A DNA stretch of 6,366 bases from a bacterium (GCA_027069035.1 JALXFI010000177.1:1-6366), one strand, 5' to 3'. Shown: positions 1 to 6,262, counted from the stretch's first letter. The notes: a model not told the origin generated them from the sequence alone. Made by a program: numbers and translations.

Positions 1-66
1 AACATCGGAGTTCATTGAGTTATTGAGCTAAGTAGCAGGCGAAAAAGAACACTTTCCGGATGAAAA

Positions 67-699
67 CTAATTAAAGTTGACCCTCACATTAAATGACACG
101 GAGTATTTATCAAATGTAAAGTAAGGGACTATCCTGTCGTATCCAGAATAAATCCTGTAAGCATTTAACAGAGACTGAGCAAGGGCAATAGAGAATATTG
201 ATTCCTTTGAAAACCCTGTCTCATTCCTTACAGCTATTGGATCAAAATCAGGGTTGCCGTCCGTTAGATAAAAGGAATAGATTGAGTACCAGAGAAAGTC
301 TGTTGAGCTGAAAAGAAGGAGGGACCTGTTATAGACCGTCGGTTCTTTTCTGTACCTTCCAAGCGCATATTCAAATGTAAGGCTTGTTGCTATTTCGCCG
401 CCCATACTGTAAGGCAGTCGTGACCTGTAGTCTATTCTATCGACATTTGCCCTTCCCAGGAAGAACTGGCCGTCATGCTTTGTAAGAAAGTTGAGTTTTA
501 TCCCCTCCGCTCCGACATAACTTGCCGCCGCTGCATGTCCGGTCTCGTGTATGGCAAGGTTTGTCATAAATGCCGCTCCCACCTGAAACGCCCTGTTTAA
601 AAGAGACAAGGTTTCAAAACCATGTGCTGTGAAACTGTATGGTAAAGACAGTAATATAAGGGTTAGAGAGTATAGGACTGTTTTTTTCAGGATGCACAT
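67..699 (-). CDS. Exported protein with HExxH zinc-metallopeptidase-type motif, function unknown
   Basis: This 210-residue protein starts with a signal-peptide-like segment: KK at residues 5-6, a hydrophobic core at about 7-23, and a plausible cleavage site after A-H-G (residues 25-27). The motif H-E-T-G-H at residues 51-55 matches the HExxH zinc-binding signature of metallopeptidases, and the following Ala-rich helix resembles site-2-protease-like (M50) HExGH contexts. A third metal ligand is not certain; E102 in GGEIA or E110 are candidates. A hydrophobic aromatic stretch lies at about 127-145. The C-terminus (about 193-210) alternates polar and hydrophobic residues and ends in F-N, like a beta strand. 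The start at 699 is preceded by only a weak AGAGA ribosome-binding site, but it gives the best signal peptide. The gene is divergent from the cobalamin genes, so it is probably separately transcribed. I do not recognise the family; protease activity is inferred from the motif alone. Confidence 0.8.
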   Translation of the reverse strand: MCILKKTVLYSLTLILLSLPYSFTAHGFETLSLLNRAFQVGAAFMTNLAIHETGHAAAASYVGAEGIKLNFLTKHDGQFFLGRANVDRIDYRSRLPYSMGGEIATSLTFEYALGRYRKEPTVYNRSLLLFSSTDFLWYSIYSFYLTDGNPDFDPIAVRNETGFSKESIFSIALAQSLLNAYRIYSGYDRIVPYFTFDKYSVSFNVRVNFN

Positions 700-764
700 T
701 TTTTTCTCTAAAAATTTTAGATAAAGACATCTTCATGAACTCTAATCCTTATTTCGGTTTTTTA

Positions 765-783
765 ATGGTTAAACTTTAACCAT
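765..783. repeat. Perfect 19-bp palindrome in the divergent intergenic region
   Basis: ATGGTTAAA (765-773) and TTTAACCAT (775-783) are perfect inverted repeats around a single C at 774. The site lies between the divergent HExxH gene and cobM. It could be an operator for a dimeric regulator or the palindrome of a REP-like element, since the motif GGGGTCAGGTCTTT follows directly. It is not a convincing terminator, because the T-run lies before it on the plus strand and no T-run follows the hairpin in either direction. Confidence 0.5.
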
Positions 784-784
784 C

Positions 785-816
785 GGGGTCAGGTCTTTAA
801 TGTTAGCATTAGGATT
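785..816. repeat. Possible REP/RAYT-associated repeat remnant
   Basis: The stretch GGGGTCAGGTCTTT followed by the near-palindrome AATGTTAGCATT (799-810) resembles, from memory, short GGGGTCAGGTCTT-type repeats found near REP-associated tyrosine transposases (IS200-like) in several bacterial groups. AGGATT at 811-816 is complementary to AATCCT at 744-749, so the whole 744-816 stretch could fold with the 19-bp palindrome inside. No transposase gene is present in the window. This assignment is a recollection and not an alignment. Confidence 0.25.
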
Positions 817-877
817 GTGTCCTTGTTTTTTGTTCCATAATCTGCGTACAGTTCCGCATTTGAGGTAAAAGTTTTTC

Positions 878-907
878 TGGATAATAGGTTTCGGTTTGGA
901 TTATACT
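878..907 (+). promoter_or_regulatory. Putative sigma-70-type promoter for the cobM operon
   Basis: TATACT at 902-907 matches 5 of 6 bases of the -10 consensus. TGGATA at 878-883 matches 4 of 6 bases of the -35 consensus with an 18-nt spacer. Transcription would start near 913 and give a short leader of about 29 nt before the GTG start at 942, leaving no room for a leader riboswitch. The -10 box sits inside the loop of an inverted repeat, AATAGGTTT (883-891) and AAGCCTATT (911-919), which pair with one G-T wobble. That repeat could be a repressor operator. Confidence 0.4.
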
Positions 908-930
908 GTAAAGCCTATTGAATATATATA

Positions 931-935
931 AGGAG
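931..935 (+). promoter_or_regulatory. Ribosome binding site setting the cobM start
   Basis: AGGAG lies 6 nt before the GTG at 942, an ideal spacing. The longer alternative reading from TTG at 918 would place this site inside the coding sequence and has no ribosome-binding site of its own, so GTG 942 is chosen. Confidence 0.75.
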
Positions 936-941
936 AGACAG

Positions 942-1736
942 GTGAAAAAAAAGGGGATTTGTGTATACTTTGTGGGTGCCGGCCCCGGCGACCCGGAACT
1001 TATTACCATAAAAGGTAAAAGACTTGTTGAAGGCGCCGATGTCCTGGTCTATGCAGGGTCTCTTGTTAAAGAGAAAGTTTTAGAGTATGTCCGTAATGAT
1101 GCGGATATATATAACAGCGCTACGATGACACTTGAAGATATAATGGGTGTTATAGTAAAGGCGGCAAGGAAAGGGAAAAGTGTTGTAAGGGTGCATAGCG
1201 GCGACCCGAGCCTTTACAGCGCCCTAAGGGAACAGGCTGATGTACTTGAAAGTGAAGGCATACCTTACGAGGTTGTTCCAGGTGTCAGCTCGGCCTTTGC
1301 CTCTGCTGCAGCGCTTAAGGAGGAACTTACCCTGCCCGGGATAACCCAGACCGTGATATTTACAAGGCTTGAAGGCAAGACACCTGTGCCTGAGGAGGAG
1401 AGGCTCTCCAAGCTTTCCATGCATGGTTCTACGATGTGTATATTCTTAAGTATCGGCATGATCAAAGATGTTGTGAAAGAACTCATGGTCGGGTATCCTG
1501 AAGATACCCCTGTTGCCGTTGTTTACAGAGCTGCATGGGAGGACGAGAAGATCGTAAGGGGCTTTTTAAAGGATATCTCAGCTAAGATAGAAAGAGCCGA
1601 TATTTCAAGACAGGCAATGATAATAGTGGGGAGAACACTCTCTGTAAAACCGCAGATAAGCGATAAAGATTATGAAAGGAAGAGGTCAAAACTTTATGAC
1701 GGAAAGTTTGAACATGGTTATAGAAAAAAAGGTTGA
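942..1736 (+). CDS. cobM (cbiF): Precorrin-4 / cobalt-precorrin-4 C11-methyltransferase (CobM/CbiF)
   Basis: This cytoplasmic enzyme transfers a methyl group from S-adenosylmethionine to C-11 of (cobalt-)precorrin-4, giving (cobalt-)precorrin-5A. From GTG 942 it has 264 residues, close to the usual 250-260. It shows the tetrapyrrole methylase pattern in order: GAGPGDP at residues 12-18, VHSGDPSLYSA at 84-94 (Ser where Gly is common in LYGA), VVPGVSSAFASAAAL near 111-125, and the CobM-type stretch with LTLPGITQTVIFTR followed by KTPVPEEE. The last stretch separates CobM/CbiF from other corrin methylases. Its 3' end overlaps the next gene by about 41 nt, implying an operon. CbiG downstream favours the cobalt-dependent CbiF version. 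Family assignment is strong; the preference for the cobalt-bound substrate is inferred from context. Confidence 0.95.
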   Translation: MKKKGICVYFVGAGPGDPELITIKGKRLVEGADVLVYAGSLVKEKVLEYVRNDADIYNSATMTLEDIMGVIVKAARKGKSVVRVHSGDPSLYSALREQADVLESEGIPYEVVPGVSSAFASAAALKEELTLPGITQTVIFTRLEGKTPVPEEERLSKLSMHGSTMCIFLSIGMIKDVVKELMVGYPEDTPVAVVYRAAWEDEKIVRGFLKDISAKIERADISRQAMIIVGRTLSVKPQISDKDYERKRSKLYDGKFEHGYRKKG

Positions 1737-2109
1737 TGGAAGAAGGCTGTTGTTTCACTGGCTTGTCCTTATTGCCTATATGGGTTTCATCTTCTTTCTT
1801 TCAACCCTGCAATCCACCAAGGAACTGCCTGACTTTGAATTTTCAGATAAGCTTTATCACATTGTCGAGTATGGTATCTTAAGCATATTGCTCTTCAGGG
1901 CGATGTCGGTATCTTTCAGCAAAAAAACCTTGATGGCCTTGTTTTTCTACACATTCTTAATATCTATTGCCTACGGAGTAACAGACGAGGTGCACCAGTA
2001 TTTTGTCCCGCACAGATTTTCAACGGTCTCCGATGTTATTGCTGACGGAGTGGGCAGTATTGTCGGTTTGTATCTTTACAATAAACTATGGATAAAGAGG
2101 AAGATATGA
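1696..2109 (+). CDS. VanZ family membrane protein
   Basis: This is a 137-residue integral membrane protein. Family hallmarks are DKLYHIVEYGIL at residues 51-62 (the DKxxHxxxYxxL motif), TDEVHQYFVPHR at 96-107, and the S-x-x-D-x-x-x-D-G-x-G segment at 110-120. Hydrophobic helices lie at about 19-38, 55-70, 78-95 and 113-129. VanZ itself gives low-level teicoplanin resistance, but most family members, including small stand-alone ones like this, have no known function; resistance should not be assumed here. ATG 1696 is chosen because GGAAGAGG (1678-1685) lies 10 nt upstream. ATG 1672 has no visible site, and ATG 1714 is a weaker alternative. The gene overlaps the cobM end and shares an ATGA with the next gene (stop 2107-2109), so translation is probably coupled. 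Confidence 0.88.
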   Translation: MTESLNMVIEKKVDGRRLLFHWLVLIAYMGFIFFLSTLQSTKELPDFEFSDKLYHIVEYGILSILLFRAMSVSFSKKTLMALFFYTFLISIAYGVTDEVHQYFVPHRFSTVSDVIADGVGSIVGLYLYNKLWIKRKI

Positions 2110-2810
2110 TTTTAACGGATTGTACAATGAAGGATTTTACCGATCAGCTTAAGAGGACAAAGACCTTTGCCGTTCCCTTCGGCACGGTGGAGGAACACGG
2201 AGAGCACCTGCCGCTTTCTACCGATACGATGGTGGTGCAAGAGGTGCTTAAGTGTGTGGATAAGAATGTGCCTTTATTCCTTGCGCCTCCTCTTCATTAC
2301 GGTATCTGCACATCCACTTCTCAGCACCCCGGCACCATAGGTATAGGCTTTGATTCCTTAAGGTCGCTTATAAAGGACATAGTTATATCATCACATGAAA
2401 AGGGCCTGAGGAATTTTTTGCTTATATCGGGACATGCAGGCGGTTCTCACATGACGGCGATGAAGGAGGCAGGGGAGGATTTAATAAGGTGCTTAACGGA
2501 TGTTAAGATGGCAGTACTCTCTGTTTATGACCTTATCTTAAAAGAAGCTTTAGATATGGTAGAGACAAAGAACGACTCGCATGCAGGCGAGATAGAGACG
2601 TCTTTGATGCTTTACTTAAGAGAAGAACTTGTAAAGGGCAGGTCTAAGGAAGGGTATCCAGAGTTTCCAAGGCCTTTTCTTGTTAGGGACAAGGTTGGAT
2701 ACTGGCCCGGGGGGGTGTGGGGTGATCCCGGGAAGGCAGCGAAAGAGAAAGGAGAGAAGCTATTCAATCTTGCTGTAGAGCGTGTGACTAAACTTGTAAA
2801 AGATTTTTAA
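2106..2810 (+). CDS. Creatininase-superfamily amidohydrolase
   Basis: This 234-residue protein belongs to the creatininase superfamily, metal-dependent hydrolases of cyclic amides and formamides that include creatinine amidohydrolase, archaeal FAPy deformylase ArfB and the mycofactocin protease MftE. The N-terminal motif GTVEEHGEHLPLSTDT (residues 26-41) supplies the expected ligands E29, H31 and D40. ISGHAGGSH at 107-115 takes the place of the usual NGHGGN, keeping H110 but losing the Asn. DSHAGEIETS at 157-166 is the classic HAGxxETS segment with H159 and E164. It is cytoplasmic, with no signal peptide. ATG 2106 is chosen over ATG 2088 because AGAGGA lies just upstream and the start overlaps the VanZ stop as ATGA. 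The permease gene follows after 1 nt. The substrate cannot be told from sequence; true creatininase activity is unlikely to be the natural role. Confidence 0.88.
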   Translation: MILTDCTMKDFTDQLKRTKTFAVPFGTVEEHGEHLPLSTDTMVVQEVLKCVDKNVPLFLAPPLHYGICTSTSQHPGTIGIGFDSLRSLIKDIVISSHEKGLRNFLLISGHAGGSHMTAMKEAGEDLIRCLTDVKMAVLSVYDLILKEALDMVETKNDSHAGEIETSLMLYLREELVKGRSKEGYPEFPRPFLVRDKVGYWPGGVWGDPGKAAKEKGEKLFNLAVERVTKLVKDF

Positions 2811-2811
2811 A

Positions 2812-4128
2812 ATGGAAGAGTATTTTAAATTTAAAGAAAACGGCACGGATTTTAAAACAGAGGTTATTGCGGGGATAACCACTTTTCTCTCTGGCGCATA
2901 CATAGTTGTTGTAAACCCTTCCATTATAAGCAATACAGGCATGCCTTTCAGCGGAGTGCTTACGGCGACGGTCATTGTAAGCGCCTTTAGCAGTATTATG
3001 ATGGGCGTCTATGCAAACAACCCGATACTCCTTGCCCCGGGTATGGGTTTAAACGCATTCTTTACTTTCTACATCGTCAACGCAACGGGGATAAGATGGG
3101 AGACCGCCCTTGGAGCTGTATTCTGGTCCGGCATTGTGTTTCTGCTTCTTTCCGTCTTTAATATCAGAAGCTACATACTCAAGGCAATCCCCGGTCAGAT
3201 AAGATACGCCATAGCCGCAGGCATAGGTTTATTTATAAGCATGATAGGTTTTATCAATGCCGAATTTATTGTCGCAAATAAGGCTACAATCATTGGTTTT
3301 GGAGGCATCAACTCCATAACATTGACATTTGCGGCGGGACTTTTTTTTACATCGATACTTGTTGTAAGAAGGATAAAAGGGGCATTGATACTCGGAATGG
3401 CGTTTACCACGTTCCTGTCGGTTCCTGTGGGACGGATCTGGGGTGACGCAACACAGTTTTTCGGCTCCCCGTCGTTGGTGTCATGGAAGGGGTTCTTTGC
3501 CCTTCCGGACTTTAGCCTTTTTCTTAAGATGGATTTAATCGGCTCCATGAAATTTGCCATGTGGCCGGTCATATTTGCGTTTCTTTTTACCGATATGTTT
3601 GACAGCATCTCAACGTTTATCGGCATTGCAGAGGCAGGCGATCTCCTTGACGAAGACGGGGAGCCGAAAAATATAAGGCAGTCTTTGATAGTTGATTCTA
3701 TTTCTACCGTAATATCAGGTATTTTTGGCACAAGTCCCGGGACGAGTTATATCGAATCTGCCGCAGGTGTTGAACAGGGAGGGCGAACGGGGCTCACCGC
3801 TGTAGTTGCCGGCCTTTTGTTTTTGCCTTTAATCTTATTTTCGCCTCTCTTATCCATGATACCTTCCATAGCAACGGCGCCGGCTATGGTCGTTGTGGGT
3901 GTTTTTATGATGAGGCCTGTGATGAAGATCAATTGGTATTCATTAGATGATGCGATTCCTTCATTTCTTGCCCTTATCCTTATCCCCGCCACATATTCTA
4001 TTACTCAGGGGATAATATGGGGTTTTTTAAGCTGGACGGTTATTAAGGCGCTTACCGGCAAAAAGAGCGAGGTTTCTCCAATGCTTATTGCGATAGACAT
4101 ATTTGCAATAGCATCATTGATTATTTAA
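2812..4128 (+). CDS. NCS2 family (AzgA/COG2252-type) nucleobase permease
   Basis: This 438-residue polytopic inner-membrane transporter has many hydrophobic helices, consistent with the 12-14 segments of the nucleobase-cation symporter-2 fold. AzgA-type signatures are: TEVIAGITTFLSGAYIVVVNP at residues 16-36; NPILLAPGMGLNAFF at 70-84; FTDMFDSISTFIGIAEAG at 259-276; and GTSPGTSYIESAAGVEQGGRTGLTAVV at 306-332, followed by the IATAPAMVVVGVFMM helix. Characterised relatives import adenine, guanine or hypoxanthine with protons. Length is normal and the frame intact. The start is 1 nt after the creatininase stop and lacks a clear ribosome-binding site, so it is probably translated by coupling. Position inside a cobalamin cluster raises the possibility that its substrate is a purine or benzimidazole used as a corrinoid lower-ligand base, but ordinary purine uptake is the default expectation. 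Confidence 0.93.
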   Translation: MEEYFKFKENGTDFKTEVIAGITTFLSGAYIVVVNPSIISNTGMPFSGVLTATVIVSAFSSIMMGVYANNPILLAPGMGLNAFFTFYIVNATGIRWETALGAVFWSGIVFLLLSVFNIRSYILKAIPGQIRYAIAAGIGLFISMIGFINAEFIVANKATIIGFGGINSITLTFAAGLFFTSILVVRRIKGALILGMAFTTFLSVPVGRIWGDATQFFGSPSLVSWKGFFALPDFSLFLKMDLIGSMKFAMWPVIFAFLFTDMFDSISTFIGIAEAGDLLDEDGEPKNIRQSLIVDSISTVISGIFGTSPGTSYIESAAGVEQGGRTGLTAVVAGLLFLPLILFSPLLSMIPSIATAPAMVVVGVFMMRPVMKINWYSLDDAIPSFLALILIPATYSITQGIIWGFLSWTVIKALTGKKSEVSPMLIAIDIFAIASLII

Positions 4129-4160
4129 AATGACTATTGATTTTAATCCGAAGATTATGG

Positions 4161-4333
4161 AGACCCCTTCTGTTTCTTTGCTGCACCACCTCCGCATTGA
4201 CCCTTACCGGACTCGCAGGCGGGGAATACTTTGCCCCTTCCGGCCTCTGAAGGGCCGGCTTTCCCCATCCTGCTTGTCCGGTTGTGTATCCCCAATGCTC
4301 TCGGTGAGTTTCGCTCAGAAACAGAAGGGGTCT
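4161..4333. repeat. 173-bp element with 17-bp terminal inverted repeats (MITE-like or structured RNA)
   Basis: AGACCCCTTCTGTTTCT (4161-4177) is the exact reverse complement of 4317-4333. Inside are nested stems: CTTACCGG (4203-4210) with TCGGTGAG (4301-4308, two G-T wobbles), GGGGAATAC (4221-4229) with GTATCCCC (4286-4293, one bulged A), and an apical CCGGCC/GGCCGG hairpin (4240-4245 and 4253-4258). An alternative CCCTTC/GAAGGG hairpin (4235-4240 and 4249-4254) excludes the apical stem. No clean target-site duplication is visible; GAAGA occurs at 4150-4154 and 4334-4338, but not directly next to the left end. Frames across it encode low-complexity, unfamilial peptides. It fills most of the only sizeable gap within the operon. 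It could be a non-autonomous transposable repeat, an mRNA processing or stability element, or a partial terminator. Confidence 0.65.
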
Positions 4334-4403
4334 GAAGAACTTTCGGAGTTAACTCAATAACCATTTTATTTAATAAGGTACTTACAACAATAGGGTATTG
4401 GCT

Positions 4404-5471
4404 GTGGATTACGTTGTCTTTGCCGTTACGGAAAAGGGTATGCATCTTGCCGGGAAGATACAGGAGGCGCTTAAGGGCTCTGTCTTGTGTCTGCCTGACA
4501 GATTAAGGGAGAAAAGAGACTTGCCGTGCAGATACTTTACATCACTTAAAGACGAGGTCGCTTCGGCTTTTCAATCTTATAATGGGTTGATATTTATAAT
4601 GGCTTCAGGCATCGTTGTGAGGAGTATAGCGCCGCTCTTAAAAGGCAAAGACAAAGATCCGGCCGTCCTTGTTTTAGATGAGAAAGGAGAGTATGTAATA
4701 AGCCTCCTTTCAGGGCATCTTGGAGGAGCAAACAGGCTTGCAGAAAGGGTTGCGCGTCTTATCGGCGGACGGCCTGTTATTACGACCGGCACCGATGTAA
4801 ACAACCTGCCGTGTATAGAGGAGATTGCCTCAAGGATCAACTGCGCTATCGAGGATATCGGCAGGATAAGGCTTGTAAATTCGGCAATACTTAACGGCAG
4901 GAGAGTTGTCTTTATTGACGAAGCCCCTGTAAGGCTTAATAATATAAGGGATTTCTTAAAGGGTTTTTCAGGAGATTATCGCTTTTTGCCTTCTCTTTCT
5001 CAAAATAAAAGACAAGAGGAAGAAGTGGTTGTGCTGATAACCGAAAGGATAGTTCCTCATACTTCTTCCAACTGCTTTCTGCTGAGGCCTAAGGAGATAG
5101 TCGTCGGTATCGGCTGCAAAAGGGGCGTTTCATGTAAAGAAGTTGAAGAAGCCTGCTTTGAAACGTTAAAAAGATATGGGGTTTCTCCGCTTTCTGTAAA
5201 AAATCTTGCCACAGTGGATATAAAGATGGATGAGAAGGGGCTAAATGATTTTGCTGCTAAATACGGCCTTAAAATAGATTTTTATTCAAGGGATGAACTT
5301 GAATCCATGCCGCTTCCATCGGGTGTTTCCGAGAGGGTTTTAGATAAAATAGGGGTCGGAGGGATTTGTGAGCCGGCCTCATTAAAGTCGGCGGGAGTAA
5401 ATGATATATGGGTAGAGAAACAAAAACTGGGCAGAGTGACGATAGCAATGGCAAAGGCGTCCTCTATATAG
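4404..5471 (+). CDS. cbiG: Cobalt-precorrin-5A hydrolase (CbiG)
   Basis: CbiG opens the delta-lactone of cobalt-precorrin-5A and releases the C-20 two-carbon unit as acetaldehyde, giving cobalt-precorrin-5B; this step belongs to the anaerobic cobalamin pathway. The 355-residue protein has the full three-part layout. The N-terminal domain (about 1-135) carries IMASGIVVR near 65-73, SGHLGGAN at 103-110 and TGTDVNN at 128-134. A variable middle domain spans about 136-228. The C-terminal CbiG/CobE-like domain contains VGIGCKRG near 234-241, LATVDIK near 268-274, GVGGICEPASL at 317-327 and KQKLGRVTIAMA at 339-350. GTG 4404 is preferred because AGGG (4392-4395) lies 8 nt upstream; the TTG at 4398 would be only 2 nt from it. 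A weak -10-like TTTAAT (4369-4374) has no good -35, so read-through from upstream is likely. The 3' end overlaps cobJ by 64 nt. Confidence 0.95.
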   Translation: MDYVVFAVTEKGMHLAGKIQEALKGSVLCLPDRLREKRDLPCRYFTSLKDEVASAFQSYNGLIFIMASGIVVRSIAPLLKGKDKDPAVLVLDEKGEYVISLLSGHLGGANRLAERVARLIGGRPVITTGTDVNNLPCIEEIASRINCAIEDIGRIRLVNSAILNGRRVVFIDEAPVRLNNIRDFLKGFSGDYRFLPSLSQNKRQEEEVVVLITERIVPHTSSNCFLLRPKEIVVGIGCKRGVSCKEVEEACFETLKRYGVSPLSVKNLATVDIKMDEKGLNDFAAKYGLKIDFYSRDELESMPLPSGVSERVLDKIGVGGICEPASLKSAGVNDIWVEKQKLGRVTIAMAKASSI

Positions 5472-6244
5472 TCGGTATCGGCCCCGGTGGCTTGGAACAC
5501 CTTACCGTTAAGGCCGCAGAGGCGCTAAAGGCATGTGATGTTATTGTCGGCTATGACACCTATATAAACCTTATACGGCCGCTTATAGACGGTAAAGAGG
5601 TGATCTCTACCGGTATGATGCGGGAGGTTGAGCGGTGCAGGGCGGCTCTTGATGCCGCTATAGATGGGAAGATAACCGTTCTTGTAAGCAGCGGCGATCC
5701 GGGTATATACGGGATGGCGGGGCTTGTCTTTGAGCTGTTAAGGGCTGAAGAGCTGAAATTTAACGATGAAAAAAAGGCTGGCCGTATACGGCGGACAGAT
5801 TATAAACTTAAGATTGAGGTTGTGCCGGGCGTGCCTGCCTTTGCGGCGGCGGCATCCCTTCTTGGCGCTCCCCTTATGCATGATTTTGCATCTGTATCCT
5901 TAAGCGACCTTCTTACCCCGCTTGAGTTGATCTTCAAGAGGGTCGAGGCAGCGGCTAAGGCGGATTTTGTAATCATGCTTTATAACCCAAAGAGTAAAAA
6001 GAGGGTTGAGCACTTGGTAGATGCGGTTAGGATTGTATCCGATATAAGGGTGCCTCAAACACCCGTGGGCATAGTGAAAAACGGCACAAGGGAGGGTGAA
6101 AGCGTAATCCTTACCACACTTGAGGGTCTGCCGGATTACTATGATATGGTCGATATGACCACCATCGTTATCATAGGCAATAAAAGTACACTTATTTATA
6201 ATGGAAGGATGATAACGCCAAGGGGATACAAAAAAATCGGTTAA
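5408..6244 (+). CDS. cobJ (cbiH): Precorrin-3B / cobalt-factor III C17-methyltransferase (CobJ/CbiH)
   Basis: This SAM-dependent enzyme methylates C-17 and contracts the macrocycle, the defining step of corrin formation; with CbiG nearby the substrate is probably the cobalt-containing form. Motifs in the 278-residue protein are GIGPGG at 23-28, SSGDPGIYGM at 94-103, VVPGVPAFAAAA at 138-149, the CobJ-specific GAPLMHDFASVSLSDLLTP at 153-171, YNPKS at 192-196, TPVGIVKN at 218-225, VDMTTIVIIGN at 248-258 and TPRGY at 270-274. A charged insert at about 113-132 (rich in K, R, E and D) and a 17-residue hydrophilic N-terminal extension make it longer than the usual 240-250. ATG 5408, with GGGAG at 5393-5397, is the only standard start before the SAM-binding motif, so the 64-nt overlap with cbiG appears genuine. 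No terminator is obvious after the stop. Confidence 0.95.
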   Translation: MGRETKTGQSDDSNGKGVLYIVGIGPGGLEHLTVKAAEALKACDVIVGYDTYINLIRPLIDGKEVISTGMMREVERCRAALDAAIDGKITVLVSSGDPGIYGMAGLVFELLRAEELKFNDEKKAGRIRRTDYKLKIEVVPGVPAFAAAASLLGAPLMHDFASVSLSDLLTPLELIFKRVEAAAKADFVIMLYNPKSKKRVEHLVDAVRIVSDIRVPQTPVGIVKNGTREGESVILTTLEGLPDYYDMVDMTTIVIIGNKSTLIYNGRMITPRGYKKIG

Positions 6245-6249
6245 CTTAA

Positions 6250-6262
6250 TAGTTGACAACTA
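6250..6262. repeat. Short palindrome TAGTTG-A-CAACTA after cobJ
   Basis: TAGTTG (6250-6255) and CAACTA (6257-6262) are perfect inverted arms around one A. The window ends with another ATAGTTG (6360-6366), so the left arm recurs after the repeat array and the pattern may continue past the edge. It contains a TTGACA hexamer, but no -10 box lies at proper spacing. Confidence 0.4.

Noticed and set aside
1..31. Possible extra repeat copies at the window start (AACATCG and TTATTGAGCTAA)
   Set aside because: AACATCG shares only 7 bp with the tail repeat, and TTATTGAGCTAA matches the minus strand at 4349-4360 with one mismatch; both are short AT-rich matches likely by chance.
918..941. Upstream TTG start for cobM
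   Set aside because: The AGGAG at 931-935 would be inside the gene; GTG 942 has ideal spacing and gives the normal family N-terminus.
700..941. Cobalamin riboswitch upstream of cobM
   Set aside because: No B12-box-like sequence or expected long folded leader is seen, and the predicted leader is only about 29 nt.
809..1009. 66-residue minus-strand reading frame
   Set aside because: It overlaps the cobM promoter, ribosome-binding site and SAM motif and shows no coding features.
3195..3731. 178-residue minus-strand reading frame
   Set aside because: It is antisense to the well-supported permease gene and reflects that gene's codon bias.
4130..4360. 76-residue plus-strand reading frame after the permease
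   Set aside because: It runs through the inverted-repeat element, has no ribosome-binding site and encodes no recognisable domain.
4129..4403. Cobalamin riboswitch in the gap before cbiG
   Set aside because: The region is highly structured, but neither strand shows the conserved B12 box or the GCCACTG core; the perfect terminal repeats fit a mobile repeat better.
4155..4445. 96-residue minus-strand reading frame
   Set aside because: It reads across the same repeat and into the start of cbiG; composition is rich in G, S and K with no family resemblance.
5900..6259. 119-residue minus-strand reading frame
   Set aside because: It is antisense to the conserved C-terminal half of CobJ and has no motif of its own.
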